Shown here: positions 56,606-64,000 of the stretch, piece by piece
How the letters are laid out: each line of letters opens with the position of its first letter
Position numbering within the stretch: position 1 is the stretch's first letter
Translations under genes and position numbers: made by a program
Source of the DNA: Henckelia pumila
Lineage: Eukaryota > Streptophyta > Magnoliopsida > Lamiales > Gesneriaceae
DNA length: 64,000 nt
Direction: 5' to 3'
NCBI RefSeq assembly: GCF_033568475.1
Contig: NC_133123.1
Location: 63,123,522-63,187,521, forward strand
Notes under the pieces: model-generated
Told to the model about the DNA's origin: nothing
The model's input: only the letters and a program-made list of their open reading frames with translations
Database searches by the model: none

Positions 56606-58024
56606 ATGCGAATATCTCAAAGCGCGAATTCTCTTCTTTTTGATCCGGAGATCGAACGAACTGCAAGAGCTTTTAGAAGACTAAGAAGAGAAGAAATAAA
56701 TAGGATGACTGAAGAAAATAAAGCTCCCTTAGTGCCAATTAAAGATCACTTTCGCCCTACTGTCCAAGCTCATTATTCTGAAATTTCTCGAGGAACCATT
56801 AATGCAAATAATTTCGAGCTAAAGACGGCATTGATCAACATGGTTCAACAGAACCAGTTTAATGGGAGCACTATTGCGGATCCTCACTTGCATCTCAGAA
56901 CGTTTTTGGAAATTACTGATACAATAAAGATTAATGGTGTTCCTGAAGATATTATTCGTTTACGTTTGTTTTCATTTTCTCTCAGGGATCAGACGAGGAG
57001 TTGGCTGCAATCACTGCCATTGGGAAGCATAACTACTTGGGAGGACATGGTTGTCACATTTCTAGCGAAGTATTTTCTACCTGCCAAGTCCACCCAGTTT
57101 AAGATTAAAATTAGTACATTCAGGCTTCATGATTCAGAGCAGTTGTATGAAGCATGGGAGAGATACAAGGACTTGCTGAGGCGTTGTCCTAACCATAATT
57201 TTGCAGATTGGGAGCAAATTGAGCTGTTCTATAATGGGTTGAATGTTCCTACACGGATGTCAGTGGACTCTGCTGCTGGAGGTATAATCTTTTCAAAGGA
57301 CCCTATTCAGGCCCATGATATGCTGGAGCAAATGAATATTAATAGTTTTCAATGGCCGTCTGAGAGAATGAGAGTCAAGAAAGTTGTAGGAGTTTATGTA
57401 GTTGATCCTATCACTTTTATATCTGCTCAATTGTCTGATTTGACTACGCAAGTGGTTGCATTGAACAAGGTGAGCATAGCGGGATCAGAAGGTGTGTCAG
57501 TGGCCATTGAGGAGTCGCAACATCCTGAACAAGATCAATACATCAATCAAAGAGGCTATAGAGGCTACAGAGTTGATCCTATTCCCAATACTTATCATCC
57601 TGATTTGCGTAACCATGAAAATTTTTCATATGCCAACAATTATAATGTGTTGAATCCTCCTCCGGGGTTCAATACAAATAAGGGTAAAGGAAGACCATCG
57701 TTGGAAGATGTAGTAAGCACTTTTTTCAATGAATCTTCTAAGAGGATGGCGAGAACAGAAAATCTTCTTGATAGCCTGGAGACGCATGTGATCAACATGG
57801 GCACCATGATGAAATCTATGGAAACTCAGATCGAGCAGCTGGCGAATGCATTGAAAGATAATAACAGAGGTTATTTCCCAAGTAATACTGATGTGAATCC
57901 CATAAAACACTGCAAAGCCATGGAGTTGCGGAGTGGAAGAGAAATAGGGGCTGAAGAAAATAAATCCGAGAATGAGAAGCCAAAGGGTGTCAAAAATTCT
58001 GCAGTTGAGGAGAAGAAAGTCTAA
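56606..58024 (+). CDS. gag: Athila-like gag polyprotein
   Basis: The structural protein that forms virus-like particles around element RNA. The first ATG in frame (56606) gives MRISQSANSLLFDPEIERTA; the longer frame upstream uses TTG. The gag core spans about residues 95-230: LRLFSFSLRDQTRSWLQSLP, AKYFLPAKSTQFKIKIS, YEAWERYKDLLRRCPNH and FYNGLNVPTRMSVDSAAGG. A Gln/Asn-rich middle follows, then a helical segment (ARTENLLDSLETHVINMGTM) and a Lys/Glu-rich end at 58024. No zinc knuckle is visible where the other Athila gag has one. The frame is open throughout, so the protein could be made. Confidence 0.82.
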   Translation: MRISQSANSLLFDPEIERTARAFRRLRREEINRMTEENKAPLVPIKDHFRPTVQAHYSEISRGTINANNFELKTALINMVQQNQFNGSTIADPHLHLRTFLEITDTIKINGVPEDIIRLRLFSFSLRDQTRSWLQSLPLGSITTWEDMVVTFLAKYFLPAKSTQFKIKISTFRLHDSEQLYEAWERYKDLLRRCPNHNFADWEQIELFYNGLNVPTRMSVDSAAGGIIFSKDPIQAHDMLEQMNINSFQWPSERMRVKKVVGVYVVDPITFISAQLSDLTTQVVALNKVSIAGSEGVSVAIEESQHPEQDQYINQRGYRGYRVDPIPNTYHPDLRNHENFSYANNYNVLNPPPGFNTNKGKGRPSLEDVVSTFFNESSKRMARTENLLDSLETHVINMGTMMKSMETQIEQLANALKDNNRGYFPSNTDVNPIKHCKAMELRSGREIGAEENKSENEKPKGVKNSAVEEKKV

Positions 58025-58099
58025 GAAAATAAGAGTGAACCGAAGCTGAAACCCATGTTTAGGCTGAAACTCCCGTACCCGTAAAGATTCAAGAAAAAA

Positions 58100-58921
58100 G
58101 TGTTGGATGAACAATTTGCTAAATTTCTGGAGATCTTCAAGAAACTTCACATTAATATTCCATTCGCCGATGCTTTGTTGCAAATGGCTAACTATGCTAA
58201 ATTTTTGAAAGAGGTGATGTCTAAGAAGCAAAAGTTGAAGGAGTTTGAGACAGTGAACCTAATTGAGGAGTGCAGCGCGATATTGCAAAAAAAGATATCA
58301 CAAAAATTAAAGAATTTAGGGATTTTATGATTTCTTGCACGATTGGTTCTTCTAATTTTAATAAAACACTTTGTGATTTAGGAGCTAGTATTAATTTGTT
58401 GTCTTTGTCTATTTTCAGGAGCTTAGGAGTTGGCGAGGTGAAGCCCACAACAATCATGTTGCAGCTATCTGACAGATCTATCACATATCCGCTTGGAATC
58501 ATTGAAGATGTTCTGGTAAAAATAGATAAATTTATTTTCTGCGAATTTTGTTGTGTTAGATATGGAGGATGATGAGAATATGTCATTGATTTTGGTGAGA
58601 CCATTCTTGGCTACTGCTGACGCCAAGATAGATGTAAAGAAAAGTGAGTTGACGATGGGTGTATACAGTGAGAAGGTGATCTTTAATGTGTTCAAGGAGG
58701 CTGGAAATCCATTCACGGAGAAGGTGTTTATGATTGAACAATCAAAGAAGATAGAATGTTGTTGCAAAGCTGTTAGTGCTGTAGATTTGATAAGAGAGAA
58801 GGATACGAAGGTTCCAAAGAAGAACAAAAAGAAAAAGAAAGATAAGTTCAAGAAGGTTGTTGAATATGTTTGGAGGGTGAAAGAGAAGAGAAAGACCTCA
58901 AACAAAGTGGAACGGGGCTAG
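58100..58921 (+). pseudogene. Athila-like aspartic protease region, frame-broken
   Basis: In three frames: FAKFLEIFKKLHINIPFADA, then KTLCDLGASINLLSLSIFRS with the protease active-site block and LSDRSITYPLGIIEDVLVKI, then MLDMEDDENMSLILVRPFLA. The last part ends in a basic tail (KKNKKKKKDKFKKVVEYVWR) and a stop at 58921. The conserved post-coding block at 58928 comes right after, so the rest of pol is missing. Confidence 0.78.
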
Positions 58922-58927
58922 AATGAG

Positions 58928-58985
58928 CGTATAGTCGGGCTATAAACTATAAACTAAGCGCTTCTTGGGAGGTAAATCAAGCTAG
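58928..58985 (+). other. Conserved post-coding block, copy 2
   Basis: ATAGTCGGGCTATAAACTAT, AAGCGCTTCTTGGGAGG and a short AT-rich tail. It corresponds to 38121-38175. Confidence 0.6.
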
Positions 58986-59607
58986 TATTTTTATTTGTTT
59001 TATTTTTATTTTCTTTTAGTTTTTTTGTTTTTATTGTATTTTTTTTTATTTTTGTGCATGTTAAGACTATATATCAATAATACTTTTGAGTTGTGTAGGT
59101 GAAAAATGTGAAGCGGTGAGAGTTTAGGCGACACCCCTGAAGAAGAGCATTGAATGAATAAAAATGTGTCGAGTATTAATGTTCGGTGCTCAAGGTACGT
59201 GTATTTGTTTTTATTTGTTTATTTTACATTGAGAAAAATACATATATTTAAGTTTGGGGGTGTATGAAAATTTTGAAAATTTTTGATGAGTTATTTTGAG
59301 ATAAAGTCATGATGTGTAATTGTGTTGGCCTATGGTGAAAATATTTTTTTGTGCTGAAAGTTCAGTGTTAGATATATTTAATCTTGAGTTCTCATCCATA
59401 TGCACGAATGCCTTGATTGTTGACACCCGAGCGACAGAGAAGCTTTGTGATTTTGTGCGTGGATTGGATGATTCGATTTTTAACTTTGGTGATTTATACT
59501 CAAGACCGAGGTAGACTAATACGAGCTAAAAATGATTTAGGAAATTTTATTGAATTCATTGAGTAACTAAAAAATTGCAAAAGCAAAAGAGAGAATTTTT
59601 TTTTTTA

Positions 59608-59799
59608 ACAACTTCATCCGGGCCTTGAAAGGGATTGAAATCCTAATCACTAATCCATGGCTTAGTTTGCGGACAAAATGAGGTTGATGCTCCATTTGGG
59701 CTATAGACGATGGGATTGAAATCCGAATCATATCTTTAGTTATAGCTAAGTTTGCGGGTAATTTATGGGGCTCAAATCAAACCCGGGTGCAAAATCCGG
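59608..59799 (+). other. Conserved two-unit 3' UTR module, copy 2
   Basis: Two units (ACTTCATCCGGGCC... and GCTCCATTTGGGCTATAGAC), each with GATTGAAATCC and a TTAGTTTGCGG or TAAGTTTGCGG end, followed by GTGCAAAATCCGG. Unit order, spacing and tail match 42721-42915. An internal purine tract (AAGTTTGGGGGTGT, 59250-59263) lies upstream. Confidence 0.6.
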
Positions 59800-60105
59800 C
59801 GTTGTTTTGAAAAAGCTGTGATATACCTTGAAAAGCCTTTTTGAACTTAGTGGGTAGAAGTTGAATTTGGTAGAAAGTGTTTTGAAAGTAGAGAGCGGAG
59901 TCGATGATTCTATGAAACAAACTTGTTGCACTAGTGTATCGAAAACGAGGAGGATAGACAAGATTGGCAAATCACAAAAACACAAGAACTCTTGAAAAAA
60001 TTAGCATATATGTGGATTGAATCATGGAATATAAAATTCGGAAGCCGATTATATTACACGTTATTGTTTTGCTCGAGACTAACAAAAGTCTAAGTTTGAG
60101 GGATT

Positions 60106-62939
60106 TGATAAGTGCAATTTATGAACGTAATTTATATATGATTGGCTTGGCTTTTGTGATGTATCGAGTGGATATTATGCGTATTTGTTGTTGTTTATGT
60201 GAGATGCAAGAATTTGAGAAAAAGTAACAAGAAGAAGCGGAAAGATGAAATACGGAGCAGCAACTTTCGAAAATTACTGTGAATTTTTGAAACAACTAAA
60301 TCTGATCTTCACATATCAGAATAAATTTTAAGATGTTTTAAAGCTTCTGTCAAAATTTCAGCTCGATCCAACGGCTAGATTGTGAGATATGAATTTTTGA
60401 AAATTTTTGCGCGCTGTAGAAATTATCTATGCGAGAATGAAAAATGCAGCAGTAGCGCCTCTGCGCTAGGTACTGGACAAAGACGAGAAAAAAAGAGAGC
60501 AGAAGCGCCACATGTCGAGTAGAAGCGTTGAGGTGAGAATCTAAAAGAAAAGGAAGAGCGCTTCTGCGCCAAAAATGAAGGCTTATGCGTTAAAAGGCAG
60601 AAACCTGAGAAAAAAAGGGAAAGCCTCTGCGCAATATTATGCGCTTCTGCGTGGTGTGAAGGAATAAGAAAAGCGCTTCTGTGCAAAATCTCATGCTTTT
60701 GAGTGTCTGCACAATTTTGGAAAAAAAATTAGATTTTTGGAAATTTCAAACTCTAGATCGTGGGATTGATCGTGGGCTTTTATGTACATATATAAAAGGA
60801 GATTTTGATACACAAGATAGGGAATCAGCCGCACAAAGGAGTCTCATACTCGAGAAATCACAACACACGCACAACACAGAGAAATTGGAGAGCTTGATCG
60901 TGAGATTTAGAGAGTAACAAAGTCTTGGGAAATCTGTGCAAAACGTGAAGAGCTTCAAGAACAAAGACGAAGATCGATCGATCGGACACGTCATCGCATA
61001 TTCGGATTTGTTTTCTTTATTTCGAACTTATTTTATTATTGATTTGATGTCTAGAATTGAAAACATGTTTTGTTTTATCAAAATTTGATCATGAACTAAA
61101 TTTTATAGTCTAGAGGGACGATGGAACCTGGTGTAGACAACTTTTATAACTGTTAATTTTATTTGATTGAATTCTACTAGATTAATTATTTTTTCTAGTA
61201 TTGATTGTCGGGAAATGTTATTTACACTCCGAAATATGTTAATCACACTCCATTTCACCTATTTATTTTATAATTTGACATTTATATACCTACATGTTCT
61301 TCCTAATTTTGTAAAGCCAATTGATCTATTTAAATTTTACATACTTTCTTATTTATTAGATATATTAGAATGAATATAAAATACAACTTCCATATATAAT
61401 ATATACTGAAAAGTTAATTATTTTTTAATAAAATTATTTTAAAACATAAAAAATATAATATTATTATAATATATAAACTTTATTTTAAAAAATGTTATTT
61501 TAAAATAACTTTAAAAATTATGTCACTGAATATTTTAATTATAAAACTAATTTTATGATTTTTTTAAAAGGATGTTATATGCAAAAGTATATAGTTATAC
61601 TCTATTAGTTTTTTTTTATTTTATTTTTGATTCAGTGAAATATCAGTTAGGATCATGATACTATATTTTTATAATTTTTTAAAGTTTGTTGTGATTTTGT
61701 AATATTGTCCTCAAGTGTGTATGATATAATTACATGGTTATGTATATTACTTGATTTGACTATCAATGAAATAAAATTAGGTGAATTTACTTCGAACAAA
61801 TAAAATCAAGTTAATAATATAATTAAATCAAGATAATTGATTTTTTTAAAAATTAATATAATTAAAACCATTTTCATTTTGAACTTTATTTGATTTCTTA
61901 TTCAATCCTTGAGAAAAAATAATTAATAAAAATAAAATAACATGTATTTAAAAATTAAAAATCAAAATAAGATAACTAAATTTAGTAATAAATGTAAATT
62001 TATTTAATATTTTATGCCTGATTTTTTTTTAATGAAAACTTCATACATAAAACTGTATATTTTCAATAAAGTCGAGATCTAAATAAAAATATATTATAAT
62101 GTAAACTTAATGTGTAGATTTATTATTATTTTATTTAATTAAACATATAATTAAAAATTTATAAAATAAAATAAAAATTAAAATAGTTAATATTAGAAAG
62201 TTTAAGTTTGAAAGGTCAATCAATCAAATATTATGTATATAAAGAAAGTCATATATAAGGGAATTTTTGTCAAACAAAATAATAAAATATAAAATGGAGT
62301 GTGATTAACAATTTTTGGAGTGTAAATATCACTCATATTGATTGTCTTGTCAATTACTTGATCACTAATTGAATTGTTATATTTATTTGAAATCGATGCT
62401 CGGGAGAGGGGATTTTTAATAGGACATTATAAATTACACTGTTAATTGTTTATATAGCTCGAAAGAGTATATAACGTTAACATAGCTTTTGAAAAGAACG
62501 TTGTTTTTCATATATCATTAATCCTAGATTTTTAATAGAGATATTGAAATCGAATCTTATTTGATACAATTTATTTGTTGCTCGGGAGAGGAAAATAATA
62601 TAATTAAGTGTTCTTGACTATTAATTGAATAGAATTCATGAAAATAATTTAATTAGAAGTAGTTTTTGTTGAAACCAGATGAAATCAAAACCTCTAGATC
62701 ATTTTCTCTCATTGATATTTATTTGAATTGAACTGTGTGGTTTGCTAAATTTGCTAAAATTTATTATTTATTTAAGTTTGAAAACCAAAACTCTTATTTA
62801 ATTTTTTTTAATAAAGTCTGGATTATTTTAATTACAAGTACTGAATAATTGTCACTATTACTCCTCTTGGAAACGATACTTTACTTACTCTATATTAAAA
62901 CTTGACATTCGTGCGTTTGCGAGCGTAAATTTCTCAACA
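60106..62939 (+). repeat. 3' LTR of gag-protease element, with insertion
   Basis: It begins TGATAAGTGCAATTTATG after a GAGGGATT purine tract. Without the insertion at 61209-62335 and one duplication it matches 54842-56465. It lacks a segment of about 30 bp present in the 5' LTR near 55105, which changes motif number. It ends CTCAACA. Confidence 0.87.
61209..62335 (+). mobile_element. Non-autonomous Mutator-like element
   Basis: It is flanked by TATTGATTGT (61199-61208 and 62336-62345), a 9-10-bp duplication typical of Mutator-like elements. Terminal inverted repeats of about 45 bp: the left end includes TATTTACACTCC and GTTAATCACACTCCATTT, and both blocks return in reverse complement at 62291-62335. 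The interior is AT-rich with no transposase. The empty site is visible in the 5' LTR near 55861-55873. Confidence 0.82.
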
Positions 62940-63465
62940 TCCATCCAACGGTCATGATCTAGATAGAAAACCTAATCCAACGGTCATGATTTAGATCAGA
63001 ATATAATCGATCCAACGGTCATGATCTAGATAGGAAATCCAATCCAACGTCGGATGTAGATATGCATATAATTCATCCAACGATCATGATCTAGATAGAG
63101 AATATAATCCAACGGTCAGGATCTAGATCGGAATATAATACATCCAACGGTCATGATCTAGATAGAGAATCTAATCAAACGATCATGATCTAGATCAGAA
63201 TAAAATCGATCCAGTGATCATGATCTAGATATGATATCTAATCCAACGGTTCTGATGTAGATAGGAATATAATCCATCAAACGGTCATGACATAGATAGA
63301 AAATCTACTCCAACGGTCATGATCTAGATCGCAATATAATCCATCCAACGATCATGAATTTTATTGGAATATAATCAATCCAACGGTCCTGATATAGATA
63401 TGAAATCAACTCCAACAGTTCTGATGTTGATAAGAATATAATTCATCCAACGATCATATTCTTAA
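62940..63465 (+). repeat. Alternating 32/35-bp tandem array, right part
   Basis: About 16 units start TCCAACGGTCATGATCTAGAT. They mostly alternate between a 32-bp form and a 35-bp form, giving a dimer of about 67 bp. Many units contain TGATCTAGATCA, a perfect 12-base palindrome, or the same with one change. The array lies directly upstream of the Harbinger transposase remnant. Confidence 0.82.
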
Positions 63466-63532
63466 AAACCATTATATAATGTGATCGATTTATTCTCTTT
63501 TCTCATACCACTCATTTTACATTCTCATTATC

Positions 63533-64000
63533 TTGATATTGAATTCTCAATCCAAATCTAATGTATTATCCTATAGCTCATCTTCGTTGTCGGACAATGA
63601 ATATGAATTACAGAACGATCGGATGAATGTTGTTGAGAATTTTACAAATAAAAGAAAAACAATTTTAAATGATAGCTCAAGAGCAAGAATTGGTTGTTGC
63701 GTACATCATCCAACAAGACCAAAGAGCCAGACATAGAGGTTCAATTTTAGGTCACGTAGTCATCCATCATGATCGAGAAATTGCCGATTGTAATTTGTTC
63801 AATGATTACTTTGATGAGAATCCAACATATAATGAAGCAATTTTTCGAAGATGATTCCGATCGTCTCGAAATTTGTTCATTCGATAAGGAATCATGATTA
63901 TTATTTCACACAAAAAAATGATGGTGTGGGGCGGCTCGGTCTATCGACTATGCAAAAAATAACAACCGCTAGAGCCGTCAAAACGAGTCAGGCCCTTCGG
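63533..64000 (+). pseudogene. PIF/Harbinger transposase, N-terminal part
   Basis: The nuclease-type transposase, cut by the window end. A Ser-rich start (SYSSSSLSDNEYEL) is followed, after a frameshift near 63690-63720, by HRGSILGHVVIHHDREIADC, LFNDYFDENPTYNEAIFRR and, past a stop, FRSSRNLFIR. Another frameshift leads to NHDYYFTQKNDGVGRLGLST and MQKITTARAV. The stop at 63852-63854 is a CGA-to-TGA change in the RRRF block. The catalytic DDE residues would lie beyond the window. The start codon is uncertain. Confidence 0.8.

Larger units (their letters stand above)
54842..62939 (+). mobile_element. Non-autonomous Athila-like element, gag and protease only
   Basis: 5' LTR 54842-56465, tRNA-Asp primer site at 56472, gag 56606-58024, protease region to 58921, 3' UTR, 3' LTR 60106-62939. 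It is flanked by TCCAT (54837-54841 and 62940-62944). RT, RNase H and integrase are absent. A Mutator-like insertion lengthens the 3' LTR. The gag frame is the most intact retroelement ORF in the window (473 codons from ATG), so the element is comparatively young or was selected for gag. Confidence 0.88.
53090..64000. mobile_element. PIF/Harbinger-like transposon (right end outside the window)
   Basis: The left end GAGCAACTCCAACACCATTT (53090) has the form of plant PIF/Harbinger terminal repeats. Inside are two divergent coding remnants: a Myb/trihelix-like ORF1 on the minus strand (54604-53570) and a transposase on the plus strand (from about 63533). A 32/35-bp tandem array lies between them. 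The LTR element 54842-62939 sits inside the array. The two-gene layout is the norm for this superfamily. The partner terminal repeat would lie beyond 64000, so the call is not closed. Confidence 0.6.

Overview
This is nuclear DNA from a flowering plant, probably a eudicot. It is AT-rich and almost wholly transposable elements (TEs). It holds one intact host gene, a sterol C-24 methyltransferase (SMT2 type, minus strand, 50207-51298). The lineage cannot be narrowed from the sequence alone.

Layout. (1) 1-24640: a Tat-lineage Ty3/Gypsy retrotransposon with dual RNase H and 54-bp tandem repeats in its 3' region. It is split at 1741/14113 by a 12.4-kb rearranged Athila-like element (1742-14112, target duplication GAGAT), and split again inside its tandem repeats by a coding-deficient LTR element (15332-24170, duplication CCCAC). 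That element carries a hAT-like insertion (19134-20776, duplication GTAGTAAG). (2) About 25037-34650: a decayed SIRE-like Ty1/Copia element on the minus strand, interrupted by a 2.9-kb solo LTR (26320-29212, duplication TAACA). (3) 35371-44925: an RNase H-like coding remnant split by a gag-only Athila-like element (35520-44822, duplication AGTCC), which itself contains a 3.8-kb hAT transposon with a broken transposase (38677-42485). (4) 44926-53089: intergenic DNA with SMT2. (5) 53090 to the end: a PIF/Harbinger-like transposon with two divergent genes and a tandem-repeat array between them. The array is split by a gag-protease-only Athila-like element (54842-62939, duplication TCCAT), whose 3' LTR carries a Mutator-like insertion (61209-62335).

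The clean target duplications give a relative order of insertion in each nest. Three patterns are not explained by the usual annotation. First, several unrelated elements carry arrays of short, element-specific palindromic motifs just upstream of a TATA box or between divergent genes. Second, the Copia element carries about a dozen copies of a palindromic motif around GGTGTTGNCAACACC, several read in frame within inter-domain linkers of its own polyprotein. Third, the Athila-like composite has inverted LTRs, an internal hairpin junction and one non-LTR terminus, yet has a perfect target duplication, so it appears to have integrated as an already rearranged cDNA.
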